The notes under the pieces were generated by a model. That model saw nothing but the letters and a program-made list of their open reading frames with translations. It did not search any database and was not told the origin of the DNA. From the NCBI GenBank assembly GCA_945910005.1, contig OX246746.1:27675075-27739074 (forward strand): 64,000 bases of DNA, given 5' to 3'. Position 1 is the first letter of the stretch, and every line of letters starts with the position of its first letter. The stretch is from Isoperla grammatica. Its lineage: Eukaryota; Arthropoda; Insecta; Plecoptera; Perlodidae. Shown here piece by piece: positions 40,019 through 51,688 of the stretch. The position numbers and the translations under genes are program-made.

Positions 40019-40657
40019 CCCCGGACGCCGTACGAACAGAGGCGACGCGGGAAACACCGTCACGACCGGGAAAGAGAGCTTCCACTCGGCCGATCGGCCA
40101 GGAAAGGGGGGAAGTAGATGCCGAGAGTGAGAATACGACATCTCCAACTTTAACGTTAGGACTACCACGAACCCACTTGTTCCTTTGCATTAAAGTGTTG
40201 AGGTACTCCGCGCTCCAGCGGTTCCAAAACGATTGATGGATTTGCCGAACACGGTGCCAACGAGCAATGGGTCTGACATTGACGTCAGGGTCAGAGAGAT
40301 GCTCGGGGGGAGCAAGCAAGGGAGCGCCTATCAGAAAGTGCCCGGGGCTGAGGTAGTCGACACCTTCGAAGGGGTCCGCGGAGGGGGCGCATAGAGGGCG
40401 GCTGTTGAGCACGGCTTCAATGCGTGCAAAGAGGGTGGCATATTCTTCATGTGTAAGGGAGCTGTCTCCAATGAGACGATACAATAAAGACTTCGTGGAT
40501 TTTACCACCGCCTCTCAGAGGCCTCCGAAGTTAGGAGCGTAGGGAGGATTGAAATGCCAATGGACTTGGCAGACGGCGAGAGCATTGAAGAGGGGTTCTT
40601 CCGCGCGAGAGAGAAAGTCGTGCACTTCACGCAGATGTCTGGCTGCTCCCACGTAGT
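40019..40657 (-). pseudogene. BEL/Pao integrase C-terminal part
   Basis: Minus frame 40005-40508: KSTKSLLYRLIGDSSLTHEE, EAVLNSRPL, DYLSPGHFLIGAPL, RWHRVRQIHQSFWNRWSAEY and VKVGDVVF, all standard for BEL/Pao pol ends. The preceding block (40515-40657) has HWHFNPPYAPNFGGL followed by a stop where a Trp codon is expected (TGG to TGA). It normally carries the last catalytic residue just after this. The element is dead. Confidence 0.9.
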
Positions 40658-41075
40658 CAGTGCCGTATTTAGGCCTAGGCAACCTAGGCAGCTGCCTAGG
40701 GCGGCAAGTTTTAGGGGGCGGCATTTCGCCAAAGATTATTTAAAGACTAGATAGTTTCAATAAATTTTGTCACTACAAAAATCTCAAATTACAAATTTTC
40801 AAAATACTTTTAATGTTTTTCCAGAACATTTTTAGAAAGCTTTAATTCTGCAGCATATTTTATGGTGAGTTCAATGACTACCTGACACTACAAGCGTAAA
40901 TTTGTGTATCGTTAAAAACCGCTATTTTGCTTCCGCAGCCTAACAAAATTTTTTCGCTTCGCGAATTGGCCTCCGGCGGCCGCTGCGCGGGGCGTCCCTA
41001 CGGCAGATGTTTCTCATTGTTGGGGCGGCAAAATGTATTTGCCTAGGGGCGGCTTACTACCTAAACACGGCCCTG
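40658..41075. mobile_element. hAT-like MITE in the BEL/Pao integrase, target duplication cacgtagt
   Basis: Ends CAGTGCCGTATTTAGGCCTA and (inward) CAGGGCCGTGTTTAGGTA. Flanks 40650-40657 and 41076-41083 are both cacgtagt. Interior includes 'gcctagg' inverted words. No gene. Confidence 0.92.
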
Positions 41076-41542
41076 CACGTAGTTCCGCCCGCAGTCGGAG
41101 TACACATGAGCAGGAAGGCCTCGCCGAGAAAGAAAACGATCGAAGCAGGCCAGGAAAGCTTCAGTGGATAGCTCAGATACCATCTCCAAGTGCACCGCTT
41201 TGGTAGCCATGCTTCCGAACACGCACAAGTAACCTTTGGTGAGTGGTGCGTTCCAACGCATGCTGGTTTTGACCATGAAGGGCCCGGCAAAGTCAGTCCC
41301 GACATGGGAGAAGACCCTGGAGCACTGCACGCGAGGGGCGGGAAGATCAGCCATCTGAGGTTGCAAGGGCTTTGCACGGAACTTGTGGCACGAAAGGCAA
41401 CGATGGATGCGCTGTCGAAGCAAGTCACGCAGTGACACGATCCAATAAAGTTGTTGAATCAGCGCTTGAACAGTTCTAGGGCCGGAATGGAGAGAAATCT
41501 TGTGGTAGTGATCGCAAATGAGCACCGACAAGTGCGCCTCCT
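41076..41542 (-). pseudogene. BEL/Pao integrase zinc-binding and core region
   Basis: HLSVLICDHYHKISLHSG and CLSCHKFRAKPL form the HHCC finger. HVGTDFAGPFMVK and GYLCVFGSMATKAVHLEMVS carry the first catalytic Asp region. LPAHVYSDCGRNYV holds the second. A hAT MITE (40658-41075) cuts it right after this motif. Confidence 0.9.
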
Positions 41543-41759
41543 TACCCTGCTGAAAAATCTGCTTAGATCTTTCTAAATCTACCAAGGGGTTTAACCAGAT
41601 CCAAGCAGACGCCTTCAAGCCCTTCTTAGAACTGACTTAACTAATCAGAATAAAGAAGTCACCAAAATTTCAAAAAAGAAGAATATATCAGCATCAATAA
41701 GAAACAAGCAGTACACTTGAAATGTCAGTTCTAAGAAGTATTGAGAAGGAGTAGATGCA

Positions 41760-44520
41760 AGAAGAAATAAGAAGAATCAGTAAGATACTACTATTTAAGT
41801 GGACGCTAGTAGAAATAGTAAGTAGTGGATGTAAGAAGACATGAGCAGAATCAACAAGTACCACACTGTTATCAGATCCTAGTAGATAAAGTCAGAAGTG
41901 GATGTAAGAAGACATGAGCAGAATCAACAAGTACCACTCTGTAATCAGATCCTAGTAGATACAATCAGAAGTGGATGTAAGAAGACATGAGCAGAATCAA
42001 CCAGTACCACTGTGTAATCAGAACATAGTAGATTAAGTCAGAAGTGGATGTAAGAAGACATGAGCAGAATCAACAAGTACCACTCTGTAATCAGATCCTA
42101 GTAGATACAATCAGAAGTGGATGTAAGAAGACATGAGCAGAATCAACCAGTACCACTGTGTAATCAGAACATAGTAGATAAAGTCAGAAGTGGATGTAAG
42201 AAGACATGAGCAGAATCAACAAGTACCACTGTGTAATCAGAACATAGTAGATAAAGTCAGAAGTGGATGTAAGAAGACATGAGCAGAATCAACAAGTACC
42301 ACTGTGTAATCAGATCCTAGTAGATATAATAAGAAGTGGATGTAAGAAGACATGAGCAGAATCAATAAGTACCACTCTGTAATCAGATCTTAGTAGATAC
42401 AATAAGAAGTGGATGTAAGAAGACTTGAGCAGAATCAACAAGTACCACTCTGTAATCAGATCCTAGTAGATACAATAAGAAGTTGATGTAAGAAGACTTG
42501 AGCAGAATCAACAAATACCACTCTGTAATCAGATCTTAGTAGATATAATAAGAAGTGGATGTAAGAAGACATGAGCAGAATCAACAAGTACCACTCTGTA
42601 ATCAGATCTTGGTAGATACAATAAGAAGTGGATTTAAGAAGATTTGAGCAGAATCAACAAGTACCACTCTGTAATCAGATCTTAGAAGATACAATAAGAA
42701 GTGGGTGTAAGAAGATATGAGCAGAATCAACAAATACTACTCTGTAATCAGATCTTAGAAGATACAATAAGAAGTGGATGTAAGAAGATATGAGCAGAAT
42801 CAACAAGTACCACTCTGTAATCATATCTTAGTAGATACAATAAGAAGTGGATGTAAGAAGATATGAGCAGAATCAACAAGCACCACTCTGTAATCAGATC
42901 ATAGTAGATACAATAAGAAGTGGATGTAAGAAGACTTGAGCAGAATCAACAAGTACCACTGTGTTATCAGATCCTAGTAGATACAATAAGAAGTGGATGT
43001 AAGAAGACTTGAGCAGAATCAACAAGTACCACTCTGTAATCAGTTTCTAGTAGATACAATAAGAAGTGGATGTAAGAAGAAATGAGCAGAATCAAGAAGT
43101 ACCAGTGTGTTATCAGATCCTAGTAGATATAATAAGAAATTGATGTAAGAAGACATGAGCAGAATCAACAAGTACCACTCTGTAACCAGATCCTAGTAGA
43201 TATAATAAGAAGTGGATGTAAGAAGACATGAGCAGAATCAACAAGTACCACTCTGTAATCAGATCCTAGTTGATATAATAAGAAGGGGATGTAAAAAGAA
43301 ATAAGCAGAATCAACAAGTACCACTCTGTAATCAGATCCTAGTAGATACAATTAGAAGTGGATGTAAGAAGACATGGGCAGAATCAACAAGTACCACTCT
43401 GTAATCAGATCCTAGTAGATATAATAAGAGGTAGATGTAAGAAGACATGAGCACAATCAACAAGTACCACTCTGTAATCAGATCCTTGTAGATACAATAA
43501 GAAGTGGATGTAAGAAGACATGAGCAGAATCAACAAGTACCACTCTGTAATCAGATCCTACTAGATATAATAAGAAGTGGATGTAAGAAGACATGAGCAG
43601 AATCAACAAGTAAGTTACCACTCTGTAATCAGATCCTAGTAGATATGATAAGAAGTGGATGTAAGAAGACATGAGCAGAATCAACAAGTACTACTGTGTT
43701 ATCAGATCCTTGTAGATAAGTATAAGAAGTGGATGTAAGAAGACATGAGCAGAATCAACAAGTACCACTCTGTAATCAGATCTTAGTAGATATAATAAGA
43801 AGTGGATGTAAGAAGACATGAGCAGAATCAACAAGTACCACTCTGTTATCAGATCTTAGTAGATATAATAAGAAGTGGATGTAAGAAGACATGAGCAGAA
43901 TCGACAAGTACCACTCTGTTATCAGATCTTAGTAGATATAATAAGAAGTGGATGTAAGAAGACATGAGCAGAATCAACAAGTACCACTCTGTAATCAGAT
44001 CCTAGTAGATATGATAAGAAGTGGATGTAAGAAGACATGAGCAGAATCAACAAGTACCACTCTGTAATCAGATCCTAGTAGATATGATAAGAAGTGGATG
44101 TAAGAAGACATGAGCAGAATCAACAAGTACTACTGTGTTATCAGATCCTTGTAGATAGTATAAGAAGTGGATGTAAGAAGACATGAGCAGAATCAACAAG
44201 TACCACTCTGTAATCAGATCTTAGTAGATATAATAAGAAGTGGATGTAAGAAGACATGAGCAGAATCAACAAGTACCACTCTGTTATCAGATCTTAGTAG
44301 ATATAATAAGAAGTGGATGTAAGAAGACATGAGCAGAATCGACAAGTACCACTCTGTTATCAGATCTTAGTAGATATAATAAGAAGTGGATGTAAGAAGA
44401 CATGAGCAGAATCAACAAGTACCACTCTGTTATCAGATCTTAGTAGATATAATAAGAAGTGGATGTAAGCATCAAGTGCAGAATCAACAAGTACCAGTCT
44501 GTAATAATCAGTGCCTAGTA
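41760..44520 (+). repeat. 73-bp satellite array, about 37 copies
   Basis: Monomer 'agtggatgtaagaagacatg' + 'agcagaatcaacaagtacca' + 'ctctgtaatcagatcctagt' + 'agatacaataaga' (73 bases). Variants at fixed positions (cctagt/cttagt, acat/actt, ctctg/ctgtg) are distributed in blocks. A six-unit block (438 bp) is repeated at about 43686 and 44125. Confidence 0.93.
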
Positions 44521-45357
44521 GAAGAGCCCCTTTAATTTCGTGTGACCCCCAACTTAAACAGTAAGAATAATGGTTCAGGCACGCAATCACATCGTACATC
44601 CCGACACTCCTGAAAAATATAAAACTACATACAATTTTTTTTATCTCATATCTCCCGCCCGTTATATTTTTTCTTATTTGCAAACTGCGAATGAGAAGTG
44701 GGCAGGTTAAAAGGGGGGCGGCGTGGCGCTAGGTAGCGAGACCGTAGCCGGGGGGTGGGGGACGGGCAGTACAATCGCAGCACAACTTGTCGAGTTGTGA
44801 GGGTGCATTCGAATTAGTGCAAAACTATCCCTAGTTCAAATGACTGACAACAAAAAGGCTTTCTGACTCCAAAGAAAATTGATCTTATGTATTTTTCCGG
44901 ACATCTTGTGATGATAAGTTTGCACGATTTTCCGCCTTCGGCAAATGACTCTATACCGCCACCCCTTCTCTTTCAAATATCAATACACTTTTATAAGTCT
45001 ATGGTTAAACTATGAATTCACCCAACAAAGACCCTCAGGATGAAATTCTAGGTGTCCTAATGGAGCAAGCAGGTAACTGTGTATCCGCTGAGTGAGAGTA
45101 TATTGTTTAATTGTATCTCAAGAATGTATAATGATTAACGATGAAGTTACGTTTATATCTGACATCAAAGTCAGTATCGCGGGCGACCGCACACGAAGAG
45201 CCGTAAAGTACGCCGAAAATGTAAATGTAAAAAATGTTGGTACGGGTAAGGTTGATACAATTGTTGGTAGTCTAGGTAATTATTTACAACTTACGAACTT
45301 AACTACAACTATTTACAATTATTATTTACATTTGATAACAAGAATAGAATAGTTTAA
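44521..45357. other. Non-repetitive segment inside the TIR element
   Basis: Partly G-rich (44700-44770). A short open frame at 45092-45352 has no recognised domain and overlaps the following repeat. No transposase motif seen. Confidence 0.4.
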
Positions 45358-45775
45358 ACTAGAAGAAGAACGAATGAGACTAAACAAGTTCCAACAAGAG
45401 CTTGTTATAATAAGAACAGCACAGTTTGAACTAGAAGAAGAATACATAAGATGGAACTAGATGCAGTAAGATCATTTTGTATCAAGAATAGAATAGGTAG
45501 TTAAAACTAGAAGAACGAATGAGACTAAACAAGATCTAACAAGAGCTTGTTATAATAAGAAAAGCACAGTTTGAACTAGAAGAAGAATCCATAAGATGGA
45601 ACTAGATGCAGTAAGATCATTTTGTATCAAGAATAGAATAGGTAGTTAAAACTAGAAGAAGAAGAACGAATGAGACTAAACAAGATCTAACAAGAAATTA
45701 TTATATAATAAGAACGGCATACTTTGAACTAGAAGAAGAATCCGTGAGATGGAACTAGATGCAGTGAGTTAATTT
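45358..45775 (+). repeat. ~148-bp tandem repeat, about 2.8 copies
   Basis: 'gaacgaatgagactaaacaa' recurs near 45368, 45513 and 45664. Each unit also has 'aagatggaactagatgcagt'. Confidence 0.85.
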
Positions 45776-45854
45776 TACATTTTTTTATCCATGTTACGTT
45801 TAAACGAACTACACGTATTTGTATTGGGGTAGTAATGTTTTGTGTATTTGTTTG

Positions 45855-46315
45855 TCACGGCGATTCTGTGCATCGACCCATACTGTATGGATGGGTAAGG
45901 GCGATTCAGTGTCCGTGCCAAGGCGATCCTGTGCTACGGCCCATACTGTATGGGCACAGATAACGGATTGTAGGTAAAGGTTTTGACACATAATTTTTGT
46001 GTCACTGCGATTCTGGGCTACGGCCCATAGGTACTGTATGGGTCGAGGCCATTCTGGAAGAGACCAACAAAATTACTTTTCTGTCACAAGACCCATTCGG
46101 AAACACTTTGACAATTACCGTGGTACATTTCGGTGCTACGGCGATTCTGTGCTACAGCGATTCTGTGTCAAGACCTACACTTCTTGCCCACACCACCCAC
46201 ACTGTTCAAGGACTTTAACAAAACTACTGGTCTGTGTCAAGACCCATTAGGAAACACTTTCGTTGAAGAATTCTGTGTCACGACGCTTCTGTGCCAAGGC
46301 GATTCTGTGCCAATG
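45855..46315 (+). repeat. Cluster of short 'gcgattctgtg' repeats
   Basis: 'cgattctgtg(c/t)' with 'cggcccatactgtatggg' occurs irregularly about ten times, mixed with 'tgtcaagacccatt.ggaaacactt' repeats. Spacing is not constant. Confidence 0.7.
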
Positions 46316-47225
46316 TCCCGCCCCTATTTGTCGAATGTTAATTATAATAGTATTACCTTCCGTTCACCGATATATCTAATAATCTTTAATATGTGTTTGT
46401 ATTTTAATAACTATAAGCATAACACACACTAAAATACTTAAGTTTTACGAATACTAAATTTGTTGGTGACACTTTAGTTGAGACAATATATTATCTAAAT
46501 CTATTCGAAAAGTGTATCTTCTCTAGAAGCTGGGTTGTTCCAATAAACCTTTGCACGACTGGAAAGCGGAATCATTAGGCTTACCATTTATGTACGGTTC
46601 AGCTAGCACAGTTGCAATATGTTTAAACAATGACAAATTTGTAATTACTACACTTAATGTCTAGAACCCCAAAATTATTATAGTTTACCTGCCCCAATGA
46701 CGGGACAGCTTGACCACAGATAACGGATTGGCTTGACGATGTTTGTTCAACCTTGCATTGCACTGAGCGCCTGTATGTATGTGACACCCAATGCGTAGCT
46801 GTAGCGCGGGTTGCCTAATCTTAGGGCGATAGTCAAGATCGTGCCGATTGTTTCTTGAAGAAATCGGCCTTTTCGCCTCCGGGGGAGTAAATATCAATAA
46901 ACAATACATAAATCGGGTTGTGTGCATGATTGTAAACTACAGTAAACAGTTTTTGTCGATCAATTATGGAACAAAATGGTATATATGTGTGCGTGAAAGA
47001 AAATATAGTGATGCATAATATTATTGAGTGGTGCATTAGAAGCCCAATATTCCGTGAGTATGCTAAAGAATTCGATGAAAAATACATGTTCTAAAAATAG
47101 TATTTGAAATGTTTGACTTTGGGGAATACTAAGTCCCCCAAATTAGGTAAATTGCTTTATTCTAATGTTATCTCATTTAATGGGAAAGACAAAATTACCT
47201 GTTCCATCAGTAGGCCTCCATACAT
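46316..47225. other. Unique segment inside the TIR element
   Basis: Mixed AT-rich sequence. The short string 'cacagataacggattg' occurs at about 45955 and 46716. No gene recognised. Confidence 0.4.
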
Positions 47226-47227
47226 CA

Positions 47228-47405
47228 CAATGAAATAAAATTAAAACCGAAACGGGATGTTTCGCCGCGTGGTGGGTAATGACACGGATAAGGGATTGTA
47301 ATAAGGTGATCCTTATCTTGACGTTTCGTCCCTTCTGTGAGGGACATCTTAACAACACACGACACGACGCGGCGCAAACTTCCCGTTTTATTTTTATTTC
47401 ATTAA
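47228..47405. mobile_element. Small fold-back MITE
   Basis: The left arm 'aatgaaataaaattaaaac' ... 'gtttcgccgcgt' is inverted at the right as 'acgcggcgcaaac' ... 'gttttatttttatttcatt' with a few mismatches (~40-bp arms). No clear target duplication. Confidence 0.6.
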
Positions 47406-47579
47406 TACCGAGCCGCGAAAGCTTAAAATGTGAATTAATAATAATGATAATGATACTGATACACGTTTTATACCCTCTTCAGGCGACTGCGTATTGCCGT
47501 ATTGAAATAGTTGGGAAGGAATGTTCGAGGGCTATTAGTTTGGCTCAATCCCGGCATTCATCCTTCGTCCTTGTGAGTT

Positions 47580-47830
47580 GTGACTGAGGAAACTATCATA
47601 AAAACCTTCAGCCCAGTTGCCGGTAGCAAGTTTCGAACCGGTAGCTCTCGAATTAGAAGCTCGTGAGCTCTATCAGTTGCACTATTGTAATAATATAAAC
47701 CACGATCTCTGCAAATCCTGGCTTGGGCACGGATGTCATGTGTTGTTTTTTCATTCTCATAGTCAACCACTCATCGTCTCGATTAGCCTCGTTGCAAAAA
47801 TATGGGACGTAAACCCCAAGTATCATCATC
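47580..47830 (-). repeat. tRNA-derived SINE (Arg-like head) with ATG-rich tail
   Basis: On minus, 47622-47690 reads as a degenerate tRNA: A-box-like TAGTGCAACTGATAGAGC, anticodon-loop position TCT, B-box-like GGTTCGAAACT. Upstream on minus (47700-47830) is a 'ttggggtttacgtccca' block and an ATG/ATC-rich stretch typical of SINE junctions. Confidence 0.5.
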
Positions 47831-48424
47831 GTAATAATAATTATCATAATATGTATGTGTGTTATTATGTATGAAGGACACACACTACAACCATGCTGTC
47901 GCAAAAGATTACTACCGCCACCGGTATTTACATCGTATTCGTATGACCACCTGCAGATATGGCCATCATCACTCGCATGTGTGAACAAGCAGTGAAAGGA
48001 ACCATGTCCGGCCGTTAAAACTTATTTGAAATTTTTACAATGCCACATGCCTACAGGGATGGGCTTGCCGAGTTCCTTCCATTCAAGGCTAACCGCTCAC
48101 AGACCCGCCGCATTCTTCTTCGGCACTCTGAACGAACAAGTCGCAGGCATTGGACACATAAAGCCGCAGGTGTAGAAGAAGAAGACCATACCATACGATT
48201 GTATTTTGTTGTGTTGCAGATGATCTTGCTTACATGAAGTTGGTCTAGAGCTGATTGTTTCCACGCTCAGTTGTCAAAAATTAGCAATATACACTATTTC
48301 TGTTTCAGACCTCGCTCACCATCAATCTGTCATGCTGGAAATCATATTTCCTCGTGACGGCAACCATGTCGAATTACATTATTACTGCGATTCAGCTTCA
48401 TATTACCATATTACGCACCTAATA
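47831..48424. other. Unique segment before the 60-bp array
   Basis: A 65-codon open frame (48040-48237) has no recognised domain. Nothing else seen. Confidence 0.4.
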
Positions 48425-49490
48425 CAACTTCTCTGTTTCAGATTGCTAACGTTATCACTGCGATTTAACTTGATATAATATACAAAACTTCTCTATTTTA
48501 GATTGCTGACCTTATCACTGAGATTTAGCTTGATATAATATACAAAACTTCTCTGTTTCAGATTGCTGACGTTATCACTACGATTTAACTTGATATAATA
48601 TACAAAACTTCTCCGTTTCAGATTGCTGACGTTATCACTGCGATTTAACTTGATATAATATACAAAACTTCTCTGTTTCAGATTGCTGACGTTATCACTG
48701 CGATTAAGCTTGATATAATATACAAAACTTCTCTGTTTCAGATTGCTGACGTTATCACTGCGATTTAACTTGATATACAAAACTTCTCTGTTTCAGATTG
48801 CTGACGTTATCACTGCGATTTAACTTGATATAATGTACAAAAACTTCTCTGTTTCAGATTGCTGACGTTATCACTGCATTTTACTTGATACAATATACAA
48901 AACTTCTCTGTTTCAGATTGCTGACGTTATCACTGCATTTTACTTGATACAATATACAAAACTTCTCTGTTTCAGATTGCTGACGTTATCACTGCATTTT
49001 ACTTGATACAATATACAAAACTTCTCTGTTTCAGATTGCTGACGTTATCACTGCGATTTAACTTGATATAATGTAGAAAACTTCTCTATTTCAGATTGCT
49101 GACGTTATCACTGCGATTTAACTTGATATAATATAGAAAAACTTCTCTATTTCAGATTGCTGACGTTACCACTGCGATTTAACTTGATATAATACACAAA
49201 ACTTCTCTGTTTCTGATTGCTGACGTTATCACTGCGATTTAACTTGATATTATGTACCTAATTAATTTCCACTGTTTAAGATTGCTGACAATATTTAAGA
49301 CGTTGACACTGAGATTTAGCTTGTTATTATATGTACCTAATGAAACTCCACTGTTTTAGATTGCAGGCGCTTACACTGCGATTTAGCTTGTTATAATGTA
49401 CCTAATAGAGCTCCGCTGTTATAGATTGCTGACGTTAGCACTGCGTTTTAGCTTATTATTTATGCACTAACACTCCACTGTTTTAGATCT
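48425..49490 (+). repeat. 60-bp satellite array, about 14 good and 4 decayed copies
   Basis: Monomer 'cttctctgtttcagattgct' + 'gacgttatcactgcgattta' + 'acttgatataatatacaaaa'. Each unit contains a polypyrimidine tract followed by CAG, a good 3' splice-site consensus, with 'tttaact' about 30 bases upstream. Confidence 0.93.
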
Positions 49491-49779
49491 CTAAGTGTAG
49501 TAGTGTCTTGTTGTTTCTAGTCCGGTATGTTCTTATTGGCAATAGTTCATTCGTGTCAAGCTGGGTCTAGTGGAGCCTTATTGTCTCTCTTTGTATGTGC
49601 TCTTATTTAAACTTGCCGATTCTTGTAGTCTTGTTGTGTCTGATTGTATAATGCTTGTTAGAACTTATCTGTACTTGCTTTCTCTAGTCTTGACTGGTGT
49701 TTCATTCTTGTCTGTTCTTGTCTCTTTGAAACTTGTCTGATCAATTGGTACAATTTAATAAAAAAAGATGACAAGAATT

Positions 49780-51070
49780 TTCAACAGGGTAGAACCACTT
49801 CCTCTGAGCTCTGACCAAGTCTGCCTAGCACCGCTTCCTCTGAGGTCTGACCAGGTCTGCCTAAAACCACTTCCACTGAGGTCTGACCAGATCTGCCTAG
49901 AACCGCTTCCACTGAGGTCTGACTAGGTCTGCCTAGAACCAAATTCCTGTGAGGTCTGACCAAGTCTGTCTAGAACCGCTTCCTCTGAGGTCTGACCAGG
50001 TCTGCCTAAAACCGCTTCCACTGAGGTCTGACCAGGTCTGCCTAAAACCACTTCCACTGAGGTCTGACTAGGTCTGCCTAAAACCGCTTTCTCTGAGCTC
50101 TGACCAAATCTGTCTAGACCCGCTTCCTGTGAGCTCTGACTAGGTCTGCCTAGAACCGCTTCCTCTGAGATCTGACTAGGTCTGCCTAGAACCACTTCCA
50201 CTGAGGTCTGACCAGGTCTGCCTAGAACCGCTTCCTCTGAGCTCTGACCAGGTCTGCCTAGAACCACTTCCACTGAGCTCTGACTAGGTCTGCCTAGAAC
50301 CGCTTCCTCTGAGGTCTGACCAGGTCTGCTTAAAACCGCTTCCACTGAGCTCTGACTAAGTCTGCCTAGATTCACTTTCACTGAGGTCTGACCAAGTCTG
50401 CCTAGAACCGCTTCCACTGAGCTCTGACTAGGTCTGCCTAGAACCGCTTCCTCTGAGGTCTGACCAGGTCTGCCTAAAACCGCTTCCACTGAGGTCTGAC
50501 CAAGTCTGCCTAGAACCGCTTCCTCTGAGGTCTGACCAGGTCTGCCTAAAACCACTTCCACTGAGGTCTGATTAGGTCTGCCTAGAACCGCTTCCACTCA
50601 GCTCCGACTAGGTCTGCCTAGAACCGCTTCCTCTGAGCTCTGACTAGGTCTGCCTAGAACCGCTTCCTCTGAGCTCTGACTAGGTCTGCCTAGAACTGCT
50701 TCCACTGAGCTCTGACTAGGTCTGCCTAGAACCGCTTCCACTGAGCTCTGACTAGGTCTGCCTAGAACCGCTTCCTCTGAGCTCTGACTAGGTCTGCCTA
50801 GAACCGCTTCCACTGAGCTCTGACTAGGTCTGCCTAGAACCGCTTCCTCTGAGCTCTGACTAGGTCTGCCTAGAACCGCTTCCACTGAGCTCTGACTAGG
50901 TCTGCCTAGAACCGCTTCCACTGAGCTCTGACTAGGTCTGCCTAGAACCGCTTCCACTGAGCTCTGACTAGGTCTGCCTAGAACCGCTTCCTCTGAGCTC
51001 TGACTAGGTCTGCCTAGAACCGCTTCCTCTGAGCTCTGACCAGGTCTGCCTAGAACCGCTTCTACAAGGG
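49780..51070 (-). repeat. 36-bp minisatellite, about 36 copies
   Basis: Plus-strand unit 'gcctagaaccgcttccactg' + 'agctctgactaggtct'. Because 36 is a multiple of three, the minus strand is open as a 12-residue repeat EAVLGRPSQSSV. It is broken once by a TGA near 50598. Two variant families ('aggtctgaccaggtct' at the left, 'agctctgactaggtct' at the right) occupy different halves. Confidence 0.93.
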
Positions 51071-51411
51071 TCTGATTGAGACTAGTAAGAACTGCTTCCA
51101 CTTATTACTGATCGGGACCACTTCCCCTAAGATCTGATAATGACTGCTAAGAAACATATCTGTTAAGAACTGATTGCAACTGCTAAAAACCATTTCCACT
51201 TAGTTCTGATGAAGACTACTGAACCACAGAAGGAATAACTTATTCTGCTAAACCTGCTAAATACCACTTATAACTTCTTCCACTTACAGGGGCCATAACG
51301 GGCTTAATTCTGCTTAGATCTTTTTATAGTGTACTTCCTGAATCTGACTATATCTACTTCCACTAGGACGTTGAAATTGCTAAGCAGAACTAGGCAGATT
51401 TTTCAGCAGGG
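51071..51411. repeat. Right subterminal zone of the TIR element
   Basis: Decayed short repeats ('ttccactta', 'ctgctaa', 'ctgat') grade out of the 36-bp array into the terminal inverted repeat. The motif tctgcttagatcttt at 51309 copies the inner part of the left terminus in direct orientation. Confidence 0.6.
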
Positions 51412-51413
51412 TA

Positions 51414-51688
51414 GGGAGAAGGAGGAGGTGACGAGCTTCTTCAGCAAGGGAAGAATGACGTAGTCTACCGCCCACCCTGAGAAACCCGGAGGGGTCGAGA
51501 AAGGGCTTGAGAGAAGCGAGCTTGGAGGACACTTGACGCTCCTGGCTCAGCTTTCGAATTTCCGGGGCGTAAAAGTGATGTTGAGTGAGACGTAGAAAGA
51601 GATCCAGAGCGTCCTTGAGCTCGAGTGGAGTGACAGTACCACGGAGAGGGCCTACACGCCTACCTCCCCTGTTTGTAGTTAAATTCAT
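51414..51688 (-). pseudogene. BEL/Pao pol fragment before the integrase finger
   Basis: VTPLELKDALDLFLRLTQHH, then LKPFLDPSGFLRVGGRLRHS. The 'L.PF+D..G.+RVGGRL' motif is diagnostic for BEL/Pao pol just ahead of the integrase. It is cut at its C-terminal end by the TIR element and at its N-terminal side by the inverted LTR copy. Confidence 0.9.

Larger units (their letters stand above)
41545..51411. mobile_element. 9.87-kb TIR element packed with tandem arrays, TA target duplication
   Basis: The ends are inverted repeats: CCCTGCTGAAAAATCTGC is exact for 18 bases and continues as (T/C)TAG(A/T)TCT. TA flanks both ends (41543-41544, 51412-51413). Subtracting the element and one TA restores the BEL/Pao pol frame across the junction, which fixes the boundaries. 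A third copy of the inner end motif (tctgcttagatcttt) is at 51309-51323. Interior: 73-bp array 41760-44520, ~148-bp array 45358-45775, 'gcgattctgtg' cluster 45855-46315, 60-bp array 48425-49490, 36-bp array 49780-51070. No transposase recognised. Superfamily unknown; TA fits Tc1/mariner-like or other TA-specific transposases. Confidence 0.85.

Noticed and set aside
41760..44520. CRISPR-like array
   Set aside because: There are no unique spacers: the whole 73-bp unit is repeated. Eukaryotic satellite.
47622..47690. Functional tRNA-Arg on minus
   Set aside because: The B box ends in T instead of CC, and the acceptor stem is absent.
48425..49490. CRISPR-like array or multi-exon gene
   Set aside because: Full 60-bp units repeat without spacers, and the acceptor-like sites have no exons after them.
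49923..51101. Host gene for a 12-residue repeat protein
   Set aside because: The unit length is a multiple of three, so openness is expected. A TGA splits it, and it lies inside a TIR element among other satellites.
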